DNA of 64,000 nucleotides from Ceratotherium simum simum (taxonomy: Eukaryota > Chordata > Mammalia > Perissodactyla > Rhinocerotidae). The stretch is from NCBI RefSeq assembly GCF_000283155.1, contig NW_004454207.1, forward strand, positions 14,782,383 through 14,846,382, in the 5' to 3' direction. Both the position numbers and the translations under genes were made by a program. Of this stretch, positions 10,690 through 21,554 are shown piece by piece. The stretch's first letter is position 1. Each line of letters opens with the position of its first letter. The notes below the pieces were generated by a model. That model saw only the letters and a list, made by a program, of their open reading frames with translations. It made no database searches and was not told where the DNA came from.

Positions 10690-12020
10690 TTCTCGACCAC
10701 ATTTTTCTGGTCTCCTTTGCTGGCTGCTACTCCTCTCCTAGACCTCCTCCAAACACTAGAGTACCCCAAAATTCAGTTCTGTGACCTCTTATATTTTCAC
10801 TCTGCTTTTATTATTTTGATGATCTTATGTATTCATACAGTCTTAAATGTATCTATAAGCTAATTACTACTAAATGTATAACTCCAGCCCACATCTCTCT
10901 TCTGACCTCTGGACTTGTATATCTAACAGACTACTCGATATTCACTTTTTTGTCTAATAAGTGTATCTAGCATAATATGTCCCAAACTGAGATTCTCTTT
11001 TTTTCCCCATATCTGCACCCCTTTCAGTCTTAACTATGTTAGTTAATGACAGCAAACTTACTATTTTTCAATCCAAAATATTTGATGTCATTTTTGACAC
11101 CTCTCATTCTCTCACAACCCACATCCAATCTGTCATATTTTATCATCTCTACTTTCAAAGTATCCACAGAATGTGACTGCTTCTCAGGGATCTTGTGTAG
11201 TACAACTCCAGGATGCATGTTACCATGTATGCCATGTGAATTCCCCCCACCACGTACCCCCCCCTAGAATGGTGCAGTGCAGAACTATTCACATAGATTG
11301 CGAAGTTAATATATTCTTGCTATTTTGCAATGTGGTGGTGCCTGTGTTCACCAGTTCCACTGATATGACCCTGGGCTAAGCAACCATAAGTTTTTGCCTA
11401 GAATACTATAATAACATCCTAAAAGATCCACCTGAATCCATCCATGCTCCACTGATAAAATACACAACTCATCATGTCATTCATATGCCCAGAACATTCT
11501 AGATTCCCATCTCAATCACAGTAAGAGCCATATGTTTATATAAGGTCTAGACGTCCTCCCATTACCCCTTTTAACTCATCTTCTACTGCTCTCCCATTTG
11601 CTCACTCTGTCCTAGTCATAGGTTGTTTCTTGTTTCCTGAATAAGTCTGTCATGATCTTCTGCTGTCGTTCATTCTGAAAAAAATCTCATCGAGATATCT
11701 GTATCGTTTCCTGTCCCAGTTTCTTTAGGTCTTATATGTGACATGTCACTTTCTCAGTGGGGCCTTGTTTCCCATCCTATCTAAAATCTCACCCTCTTTT
11801 TCTTCTTACAGGTCTTATACCCTATTTAGTTGTTGTTAGTAATTAACACCTTCTAACATACTATAGATTCTATTTTTTTTTATTTTCTCTCTTACTTCCT
11901 AAGATGTAATTTCCATGAGGGAAAATATTTTTGCCTGTTTTGGTCACTCACATTTCCACAATATCTAGAAGAGTGTCTGGCAAATAGATGGTGTTCAAAA
12001 ACCATATGTTGAGTTAATGT
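10690..12020 (+). repeat. Long L2 LINE fragment with small insert
   Basis: The L2 3' half is recognisable across about 1.3 kb: 'ctggctgctactcctctcc', 'cagttctgtgacctctta', 'ctccagcccacatctctc', 'gacctctggacttgtatat', 'cacaacccacatccaatctg', and finally 'tttccatgagggaaaatattt..gagtgtctggcaaatag' at the 3' end. About 200 bp near 11190-11385 do not fit L2 and look like a separate, unclassified insertion. The L2 ORF is fully decayed. Confidence 0.75.
11190..11385. repeat. Unclassified ~200-bp insert within L2
   Basis: L2 alignment stops near 11185 and resumes near 11390 ('ttgcctagaatactataataac'). The insert contains a C-rich patch (cccccc runs at about 11240-11262). It may be an old SINE or LTR fragment; I cannot name it and no TSD is clear. 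Confidence 0.35.
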
Positions 12021-13084
12021 TTAAAGCTTTGTAAACATAATTGAGTTTCTACTATATGCAGCCAAAAGGAACCCAAAATGACATAACCATCAATTTAGTA
12101 ACCTGTGATAAAGTGATTTTAGTATACAAAAAGAATAAAATGGGTGTCCATCTTCTCTTGACTCTTGGGAAGAACATAGTCAGAGTAGCTTGAAAAACAG
12201 TACCTATAAAAAAAAAGTACACAAATATATTAGAATGACCATTCTACCATCTTATAGGTTCTTCTCTATCTTCACTCATTCATTAATTTTATTATTCCAC
12301 AAATGTTTTTGGTGTTTACTAGAGGGACAAAGAAGAAATATCAGATGTGTACCATAAAAAGGGCACAGATTCATACTTATCATATCATATAGTGTAAATA
12401 TAAAATAAATTTTATTGGGAAAAGTTACAGGCAGAAAAGCTATAGTAAATATAATTTCCTGTTCCCTCCTTGTTCTGGATCTGGCATAGCTGGATGTACA
12501 TGAAAAGTGGCCCAACAGAAAGAATCCCCACCCACAATGTTGCTTCATATATTTATAGGAAAAGTACATGAGAGGGAGATTAGCTAGTCAATTATAAAAT
12601 AATGGTAGGTTCTTGTTTGAAGAAGCTTGTTATATAGCAAGTCTTGGAGGAGACCTACCCTCCCCTGAACCAGCAGTTTGGGTAAAGCAAAAGATAGAGC
12701 CATATATATTTTAAAAAATGAGCACCCACCAGTTTGAGAAGTTGGAGAAATGTGAGCCTTAGTTGAAGTTATATTTCCATTTCACAATGAAACTTTCTGG
12801 AACTTATCTCAACTTATGAGATTTTAATTGACAACCTGTGGCCAGTTGGAAATGTTGGGTTGGTTAGTCAAAATTTTTCTTTCAGTGAGATGATCTGTTT
12901 CTACTGGACCTATTGAGATGCAAGCCATTTCACCTCAAAGATCTTATACCAAGACAGTTTATTAAACATGTATATGCAAGTGCATATTAGAATGACTGGT
13001 TGATGGTGAACACTCAGTAATTATTCATTGATTCTGAATGTGAAACAAAGAAGTGGGGTTGTTGATGAGAATGCATCAAGGACT
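12021..13084. other. Unassigned spacer
   Basis: No confident repeat or gene. A patch at about 12270-12320 (cattcattaat..ttccacaaatgtttttgg) resembles an antisense L2 or MIR tail but is too decayed to call. Confidence 0.35.
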
Positions 13085-13213
13085 ATTTCACATTCTTAGT
13101 ACATCTTATTTAGTTTATTTCTCACACCAACTCTGTGACGCATCTCTTATTATTCTCATCCTCATTTCACATATGATGAATCTGAGGCTCAGAAAATTGT
13201 CCCAAATCACACA
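13085..13213 (-). repeat. MIR SINE (antisense), left half
   Basis: The plus strand shows the antisense MIR pattern: 'ctcacaccaactctgtgacg', 'ctcatcctcatttcaca', 'tgatgaatctgaggctcag', 'ccaaatcacacag'. It is interrupted by an L1 and resumes at about 13529. Confidence 0.8.
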
Positions 13214-13528
13214 GTTGTTTTTTTTTTTAATTTTTTGTTTATTGCAGTAACATTGGTTTATAACATTGTAAAAATTTCAGGTGTACATCATTGTACTTCT
13301 ATTTCTGCATAGATTACATCATGTTCACCACCAAAATACTAATTACAACCCATCACCACACACATGTACCGAATTATCCCTTTCACCCTCCTCCCTCCCC
13401 CCTTCCCCTCTGGTAACCACCAATCCAATCTCTGTCTCTATGTGTTTGTTTATTGTTGTTATCATCTACTACTTAATGAAGGAAATCATACGGTATTTGA
13501 CCTTCTCCCTCTGACTTATTTCACTTTG
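13214..13528 (-). mobile_element. L1 3' end, equine-type, inserted into MIR
   Basis: The minus strand ends 'GATGTACACCTGAAATTTTTACAATG..ACCAATGTTACTGCAATAAA' followed by an A-tail (the T-run at 13217-13229), the 3' terminus of a perissodactyl L1. It is severely 5'-truncated to about 315 bp. The MIR segment 'ccaaatcacaca' is present on both sides (13202-13213 and 13529-13540), a TSD of at least 12 bp. A near-identical L1 tail lies at 47053. Confidence 0.9.
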
Positions 13529-13622
13529 CCAAATCACACAATTTTTAAGTAAAAAAGTTATAAATCAAATCCTGGTATGTTTCTTCCAGAATCTACACTC
13601 TTAACCACTGGGCATGTTGCCT
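13529..13622 (-). repeat. MIR SINE (antisense), right half
   Basis: It resumes the antisense MIR after the L1: 'ccaaatcacacaatttttaag', 'aatcaaatcctgg', 'agaatctacactcttaaccactg'. Confidence 0.75.
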
Positions 13623-14703
13623 CCCAATTTCCTTCCATAAATTTTGCACCAAGATAATATTAAGAGGGGCCAAGAAATTTTTTTTCTTTCTTTCCACGAT
13701 AAAAAAAATCTACATTAATATTGGGTTTGTGTGCAAAATGGGAAGTAGTTTCTTGTGAGTTTCATGTTTGTGTGATCTTATGCTATTAGTATGATGAAAA
13801 TAGCAAAGAAATAAGTGTCTGCTTCTGTGACTGTAGCAACTTAATTAAAAGCAAAGTCATTTGAATTCTCTTTTACCCTTTCTAGCAAATTGGGGTAAAT
13901 TGACCACTTAACTTCTCAGGGGTATTCATATTAATGAGCGGCTGGCTATAATAGGATTTGAAAGTTTAGAGGAAAAGCAGTATGCAAGAATGAATCATAA
14001 ATTGCTATAGTTAAGAATTTCCATTCTCAGACAGATTTAAAACTTTTTAACAAGGTGAACAAGCACTGATAAAAAGAGCATAGAACAGGAAAATGTTATG
14101 TCTGGAGAGGAGCAGAACAGTACAGGCTTAGAAATGGAAGTTGTCATTGTCTTGGGAAACACGTAATTGCGTTTGGGAAGATTTTAAAGGTTAGGAAAAA
14201 GTTTATTTCTCTTCTACTTTTACCTTTTATGGAACAAATTTAGATTACTGACATGATAGTTATAGACTATATCATGGTGTCTGATGGGGTCATTAATTCA
14301 ATATTTTCCATATCTATATTAATAGAGAGAATTATTATTATAATTCTACTTGGGTTTATAGATTTGCTATGAGAGAAACTGATTTGGATGGGAGTTATTC
14401 ATATTATTTGTATGTTTCTCTCCAATTATACTTTAATTTTTCTAGGCCTGCTTAGTAACTTTGAACATCTTCATCATATACCAGGTATTTGATTATTGTT
14501 TAGCAGTAGTCATAAAGTACACATGAATTCCTATCAAGAGTCCTTGGAACATTTTTTAGATTGCCCTTCTAATTAAGTTTATTCTCTGTGTCTCCGTACT
14601 GTCTTTGGAATTCAAAGATAAAATTAGCAGCTCAAATGCATTTTGAAAAGCAAATAAAAAATAAAAGTTTAGCTGTCTAGAGTTTCCAATTCACCAATGT
14701 CAT
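13623..14703. other. Unassigned spacer
   Basis: No recognisable repeat, gene or RNA feature. Ordinary AT-rich sequence. Confidence 0.4.
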
Positions 14704-15251
14704 TGTGGCAGGCAGGATAATGTCCCCCAAAGATTTCTATATGCTAATCCCTGGAACCTGTGGATATGTTACGTTATATGGCAAAGGAGAATTAAGGTTG
14801 CAGGTGGAATTAAGGTCACTAATCGGCTGACCTTGACATGGGAAGATTATCCTAGATTATCTGGGTGGGTTCAATGCAATCACAATGGTCCTTATAAGTA
14901 GAAAGGGAGGCAGGAGAAGAACAGAGACATAGAAAAAGATGTGACAGTATAAGAGGTTAGAGTGATGTGATTGTTGATTTTGAAGATGGAAGATAGAAGA
15001 GGCTTATGGGAATTTGCATTTCCCATGAGCCAAGAAATGCAAGCAGCCTCTAGAAGTTGGAAAAATCATGAAAACGGATTTCCCCCTAAAGTTTCCAAAA
15101 AAAGAATTCAATCTTGCCAACTTCATGATTTTAGCCCAATAAGACCCATTTTGGAATTCTGACTTTCCAAAATGTAAGGTAATAAATCTACGTTATTTTC
15201 ATCCCCAAAGTTTGCATTAATTTGTTAGAATAGCAATAGTAAACTAATACG
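14704..15251 (+). mobile_element. MLT1 LTR (ERVL-MaLR), sense
   Basis: This is a near-complete MLT1: it begins 'tgtggcaggcaggataatg', continues 'gaacctgtggatatgttac', 'aagattatcctagattatctgg', 'tttgaagatggaagatagaag', 'agccaagaaatgcaagcagc', 'gattttagcccaataagac', carries 'aaggtaataaatc' (AATAAA at about 15181) and ends 'gtaaactaatac'. The expected 5-bp TSD is not readable. The 63-codon frame inside is part of the LTR. Confidence 0.9.
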
Positions 15252-15720
15252 GTAGTTTAAATTTTTTGGTATGCTAAAAACAAATAAAAATAAGATGTTT
15301 TACTTGCATCGAAAAATGTAATAATTGCTAACTCTGGACGTTATCACTGGTTAATAATTAGTCATTTTAAAGACACTGGTAGTTTAAGTAAATTTTATTC
15401 TTTTAGTATTCTTTTTAAAAGTCATCTATGTATATATTTATTCATGAAGTGAAGGAGCTGCCTGCCATTATCCAAAAATATTAGCATTAAAATGGATATA
15501 AAGTAATCACAGAATAAAAGAAAGGAAAAAATATAGTTTATACTAGAAGAGTATATTTAAATATTCAGTGATGGAAGACATAGTGATGATGTAAACTGAG
15601 AAGATATGTTTTCACAGGCTTATAGAATTATGGAAAATTACAGTTTTAAATTTTGGCATTTTCTCAATTGTTACAAAGAAAATAATCATTGGTTTTATGA
15701 CAGTAAAGAGGTAAATTGTT
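15252..15720. other. Unassigned AT-rich spacer
   Basis: No recognised element. Confidence 0.4.
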
Positions 15721-16668
15721 TTTTTTAAACTTTTTATTTATTTTGTTTTTAATTGTAGTGAAATATACATAAGATAAAATTTACCATTTTAACCATCTTT
15801 AAGTGTATAGTTCAATGGCATTAAGTACACTTACCTTATTATACAACCATCACCACTATCCATCACCATAACTTTTTTCATCTTAACAAAACTGAAAGTC
15901 TGTACCTGTTAAACAACAACTTCCCATTCCTCGTTCCACCCAATCCCTAGAAACCACCATTCTACTTTCTATTCTCTATTAATTTAACTACTCTAGACAC
16001 CTCGTATAAGTGGAATCACACAGTATTTTTCCTTTTGTGACTGTCTTATTTCACTTAGCACAATGTCTTCAAGGTTCACCCATGTTGTAGCATGTGTCAA
16101 AATTTCTTTCCTTTTTAAGGCATAAAAATATTCTATTATGTGTATATATCACATTTTGTTTATCTGTTTACTTATTGATGAACACTTGGGTTGCTTCTAC
16201 CTTTTAGCTATTGTGAATAATGCTGCCATTAACATGGTTATACAAATATCTATTCAAGTCTCTGCTTTCAATTCTTGTGGCTATATGCTCAGAAGTGGAA
16301 TTGGTGAATCATATGGTAATTCTATTTTTAATAGTTTGAGGAACCACCATACTGATTTTCATAGTGGCTGCACCATTTTACATTCCCACCAGCAGTGCAC
16401 AAGGGTTCCAATTTCTCCAAGTCCTCACCAACACTTGTTATTTTCTGTTGTTTAAATAATAGCCAATATAATGAATGTGAAGTGGTATCTCATTTTGGTT
16501 TTGATTTGTATTTCCCAAATGATTAAAAATTTTGAGCATTTTTTCATTTCTTTTTGGCCCTTTGAAAATCTTTGGAGATATGTCTACTCAATTCCTTTGC
16601 TGATTTTTAATCAGGCCGCTTGTTTTTTGTTGTAAATTGTAGGAGTTCTTTATATATTCTGGTTTTCA
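15721..16668 (-). mobile_element. L1M (L1MA/B-type) 3' end, antisense
   Basis: The plus strand shows the complement of an older L1 3' end: 'taaaatttaccattttaacc', 'atggcattaagtacac', 'caaccatcaccactatccatc', then the complement of the ORF2 C-terminus ('aataatgctgccattaacat', 'ggttttgatttgtatttccc', 'aggagttctttatatattctgg'). It lacks everything 5' of the ORF2 C-terminal region and abuts a plus-strand L1. Confidence 0.85.
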
Positions 16669-16994
16669 TACTTGGACTGAAACTACACATTGGCTCTCCT
16701 GGGTAAAGAGATTGAATCAGTGACCAAAAACCTCCCCACATAGAAAAGCCCAGGACCAGATGGCTTCACTGGTGAATCCTACCAAATATTTAAAGAAGAG
16801 TTAATCCCATTCTTCCTCAAACTCTTTCAGTCTATGAGGCCAGCATTACCCTGATACCAAAGCCAGACAGGGACGCTGCAAGGAAAGAAAACTATGGGGC
16901 CAATATCCCTGATGAATATAGATGCAAAAATTCTGAAAAAATAGCAGCAAACCAAATTCAATAGCACATTAAAAGGGTCATACACCACTAGCAA

Positions 16995-17486
16995 ATGAGA
17001 TTCATCCCTAGGATGCAAGAATGGTTCAACATATGCAAGTCAATAAATGTGATAAATCACATTTATAGAATGAAATATAAAAATCATACTATCATCTCAA
17101 TAGAAGTAGAAAAAGCATTTTACAAAATTCAACATCCATTTATGATAAAAACTCTCAAAAAATTGGGTGTAGAAGAAATGTACCTCAACATAATAATGTG
17201 TATAAGATAATAAAATAATATAGTACATATTCTACAAGCCCACAGCTAACATAATACTCAACAGCGAAAGTTGAAAACATTTCCTCTAAGATCAGGAACA
17301 AGACAAGAGTGCCCACTCTCACCATTCCTACTCAACATAGTACTGGAAATCCTAGCCAAAACAATCAAGCAAGAAAAAGAAGTAAAAGGCATTCGAATCA
17401 TAAAAGAAGAAGTAAAATTTTCTTTGTTTGCAGATGACATGATTTTATATATAAAAAATCCTAAAGACTCCACCAAAAAACTATAG
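16995..17486 (+). pseudogene. L1 ORF2p reverse-transcriptase core remnant
   Basis: Two open frames preserve parts of the RT domain. The first (16995-17210) covers motif A, but the two aspartates usual in 'DAEKAFD' are changed (reads EVEKAFY), so the metal-binding site is lost. The second (17271-17486) keeps 'FADDMILY', the motif C aspartate pair. They are separated by stops and a frameshift. In a live L1 this protein performs target-primed reverse transcription; this copy cannot. Confidence 0.85.
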
Positions 17487-18434
17487 ATCTAATCAACAAG
17501 TTCAGTAAAGTTGCAGGATACAAAATCAACATATAAAAATTAGTAGTGTTTCTATACACTAACAATGAATTATCTAAAAAAGAAATTTAAGAAAATCTCA
17601 CTTACAATAACATTAAAAACAATAAAATACTTAGGAATAAATTTAACCAAAGAAGAGAAAGATCTGTACAATGAAAATATGATATTGATGAAGGAAATTG
17701 AAGACACAAATGAATGGAAAGATATCCTATATTCATGGATTGGAAGAATTAATATTGCTAAAATGTCCATACTACTCAAAGCCATCTATAGATTCAGTGC
17801 AATCCCTCTCAAGATTCCAATGGCATTTTTTACAAAAATAGAAAAAACAATCCTAAAATTTATGTGGAACCACAAAAGACCATGAATAGATAAAGCAACC
17901 CTGATAAAGAAGAACAAAGCTGGAGGCATCACACTTCCTGATTTCAAACTAAATTACAAATCTATAGTAATCAAAACTGTATGGTATTGCCATAAAAACA
18001 GATACATAGACCGATGGAACAGAATTGGTCCAGACCAACAGAACAGACCAAAAAACAGAATACATAGACCAGAAAAAAACTCATGCATATACAGTCAACT
18101 AATATTTGACAAGGGGGCCAAGAACACTCAATGGAAAAAAGACGGTCTCTTCAATAAATGGTGCTGGGAAAGTTGGATACTCCCACGCAAAAGAATGAAA
18201 ATAGACCCCTTTCTTACACCACTCACAAATATTAACTCAAAATAGATTAAAGACTTAAATATAAGACCTGAAGCCATAAAACTTGTAGAAGGAAACATAG
18301 GGAGAAAGCTCCTTGATATTGGTCCTGGCAATGATTTTTTAGATATAACACCTAAAGCATAAGTAACAAAATAAAAAATCTGGTGTGACTACATCAAACT
18401 AAAAAGCTTCTGCACAGCCAAAGAAATGATCAAC

Positions 18435-18653
18435 AAACAAACAAACACATAGATAAGAAGAACAGATTAGTGGTTACCAGAGGAGAAGGGGGTAGGGGGA
18501 GGGCAAAAGGGATAAAGGGACACATATGTACAGTGACAGATAAAAACTAGACCATTGGTGGGGATACAATGCAGTCTATACAGAAACTGAAATATAATGT
18601 ACACCTGAAATTTAGACAATGTTATAAGCCAATATGACGTTAATAAAATAAAA
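18435..18653 (+). mobile_element. Nested L1 3' end inside L1
   Basis: About 219 bp of L1 3'UTR ('acagattagtggttaccagagg', 'aatgtacacctgaaattt', 'gttataagccaatatg', 'taataaaataaaa') interrupt the ORF2 C-terminus of the host L1. A perfect 14-bp TSD aaagaaatgatcaa occurs at 18421-18434 and 18654-18667. Removing the insert restores the L1 reading order, so it is a later, severely 5'-truncated insertion. Confidence 0.9.
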
Positions 18654-19781
18654 AAAGAAATGATCAATAAAATGAAAAGGCAACCTACAGAATGGGAGAA
18701 AATATTTGCAAACCACATATCTGATAAGAGTTAATATCCAAAATATATAAGGAATTCATAGAACTCAATAGCAAAGAACAAATAATCTCATTAAAAAATG
18801 AGCAAAGGACCCGAATAGACATTTTTCAAAGAAGGTATTCAAACGGCCAACAGATACATGAAAATGTTCTCAATATCACTAATCATGAGGGAAATGCAAA
18901 TCAAAACCACAATGAGATATCACCTCAAACCTGTTAGAATGGCTATCGCCAAAAAGACGAGAAATAAGTGTTGGCAAGGATGTGGAGAAAAGGGAACCCT
19001 TGTGCACTGTTGGTGGGAAGGTAAATTGGTGTAGCCACTATGGAAAACAGTATGGAGGTTCCTCAAAAAATTAAAAATAGAACTACCATATGATCCAGCA
19101 ATTCCACTTCTGGGTATATACCCAAATGAAATGAAATGCCCCTCTGGAAGAAATATCTGCATCTCCATGTTCACTGCAGCATTATTTATAATAGCTAAGT
19201 CATAGAAACAACCTAAGTGTCCATTAATGGATGAATGGATAAAGAAAATGTGGCATATACAACGATATTCTTCAGCCATAATAAAAGGAAATCCTGACAT
19301 TTGTGACAACGTGGATGAAACTTGAGGACTTGTATGCTAAGTGAAATTAGACAGAAAAAAACAAATACTTCATGATCTCACTTATATGTGGAATCTAAAA
19401 AAAACTGAACTCATAGAAACAGAGAACAGATTGGTAGTTGCCAGAGGCAGAGGGTGGAGAGTGGGGGGAATGGATGAAGGTGATCAAAAGGTGCAAACCT
19501 CCAGTTATAAGATAAGTAAGTTTTGGGGATGTACTGTATAGCGTAGTGACTATAGTTTACGATACTGCATTGTATATTTGAAAGTTGCTAAGAGAGTAGG
19601 TTTTAAAAGTTCTCATTACAAGAAAAAAAATTACAACTATGTGAGGTGATGAATGTGTTAACTAAATTTATTGTGGTGATCATTTCTAAATATATTCATA
19701 TATCAAATCATCATGATGTACACCTTAAACTTATACAATGTTATATGTCAATTATATCTCAATAAAGCTGGAAAAAATAAA

Positions 19782-21246
19782 AGAACCAGAAGAAAATAAT
19801 TTACACTTAATATAAGTTTGATCTTCTATATCTTTGGCAAAAACTTTATATTCATGGATGTTCCTTTTACTGCCTGCCTATGTATAATTTTGGCAGAAAA
19901 AATATGTTAAAATCCCAGGAAAGTCAATGTATTCCTTATTTAAAGATTAATACAATGAAACTCTGAATGAAAATTATTTTCTTACAAGAACAAATTTTTT
20001 TGATGTTAAGACTATTCCAAGATACTTTTAGAAATTTGGAACATGTGTACCTTTCTCCTTCCATCTCTCCTTCTCTTCTTTCTTTCCTTCCTGCCTGCCT
20101 TCCTTCCGTCTTTCCTTCTGTCTTTCCTTCCTTTCTTCCTAGCTTAAACTAAAATAGTGAACCTCTTTCTTTTCACAGTCCAGGCTCTACATACCCTCAT
20201 TTTGGGAGCGAGACCTCTTTTATTCAAACAATCCACATTATATAACACCGTAATATTGTTTTCTAGTTGCATGCTAAACTGGGATGGTAGTGAAATAAAT
20301 AATAGATCTAAAACATATTAAATGCCTAGTATGTACATGAAATGTTAATAGACTTGACTAGAAACCTAAGAGAGAAACACTATGTCCACATTAAAAAAAA
20401 AAGAGAGAGACCAAGTCAGGATTTCTTTACAATGCTCACACAGAACATTGGTAATAACAGTATATGATGCAGAGAAGTTATCACATTGCATCTCATCTAA
20501 GGATAATTGGGTAGTAGGTCAGTGTTAATCCTTTAATTAATGACTTATTCAGTGATACAGGAAAATTCCTCGACTAAAATGTTGTGTGGAGATAGTGGGA
20601 TAATCCTAGCTATGAGACAATTACTGATAGGACACTTGCATACTATATATTTCAACTTTCTAACTAAAGGCCTGTATTAGTAGGAAATAGGCAAATAACA
20701 CATCCCAAGTGTCCATATACAATAGAAACACAAAATGATGAAGCAACTTCTTGGTAAATTGTTGGCCAGAAATTGATGTAGTTGCTTTCACTTGCTTGTA
20801 CTCACTATTAAAATCTTGACTTTTTTGCCATTGATTTGTTTTAAGGTTAACTATTCCATACACAGCAGGTATTCAATAAATAATGTTGACTGACAGATGG
20901 TTAAATGTTAGAATGTGCTTCATCCTTACAGGCAAATAGACACCTGGTGATTGATTATGACCAAACATTCTTTAAAATACATTTTGTGCATGTTTCAGAG
21001 TAATTACTTGCTAAATTTAATTCTGAATTGAAAATGGTTTATAAGGATCATAAATTAGTGTGCTTTAGTTTTTATTATGAGGTTGCCAAATCCAACCTGG
21101 TTAAAACATTTTAGTGCCACACTATTTGCTATTTAAAGTTATATTTTTAATACTTATGAAGATATACAAGGAGTTTTTCTTCTGCTATTGCTGTGGTAAA
21201 TTCCAGGAGAGTAACTCTAAAAGATTGCTGCTTAATTATTAAAGAG
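19782..21246. other. Spacer, mostly unassigned
   Basis: Apart from the pyrimidine tract listed separately, nothing is recognised. The 'gcaggtattcaataaataatgttgactga' piece at about 20864-20892 resembles an L2 or MIR tail, too short to call. Confidence 0.35.
20055..20141 (+). repeat. CCTT/TTCC pyrimidine microsatellite
   Basis: An uninterrupted pyrimidine-rich run of tttcc/cttc/cctg units. The 61-codon open frame over it is only a translation of the repeat. Confidence 0.85.
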
Positions 21247-21254
21247 AAAAATCA

Positions 21255-21546
21255 GGGGCGGCCCCGTGGCTTAGTGGTTAAGTGTGCGCACTCTGCTACT
21301 GGCAGCCCAGGTTCAGATCCCAGGCACGCACCGACGCACCACTTCTCTGGCCATGCTGAGGCCACGTCCCACATACAGCAACTAGAAGGATGTGCAACTA
21401 TAACATACAACTATCTACTGGGGCTTTGGGGAGAAAAAGGAGGAGGATTGGCAATAGATGTTAGCTCAGAGCCGGTCTTCCTCAGCAAAAAGAGGAGGAT
21501 TAGCATGGATGTTAGCTCAGGGCTGATCTTCCTCACACACCCACAA
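21255..21546 (+). mobile_element. ERE SINE (perissodactyl, tRNA-derived), long form
   Basis: The head 'ggggcggccccgtggcttagtggttaagtg' contains the A-box, and 'ggttcagatccc' the B-box. The body has 'ccatgctgaggccacgtccc', 'agcaactagaaggatgtgc' and 'ctactggggctttgggg', followed by two tail units 'gatgttagctcag..tcttcctca'. The TSD is short: aaaaatca at 21247-21254 and 21547-21554. Pol III-type SINE; the 131-codon frame across it is not a gene. Confidence 0.95.
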
Positions 21547-21554
21547 AAAAATCA

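Larger units (their letters stand above)
16706..19781 (+). mobile_element. L1, sense, ORF2 RT to 3' end (decayed)
   Basis: It covers L1 from just before the reverse transcriptase core ('ataccaaagccagacag') to the 3' terminus ('caatgttatatgtcaattatatctcaataaagctgg' then an A-rich tail). 5'UTR, ORF1 and endonuclease are absent. ORF2 is broken by stops and frameshifts. A younger L1 3' end is inserted at 18435-18653. It is head-to-head with the antisense L1M at 15721-16668, with about 35 unassigned bases between. Confidence 0.9.
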
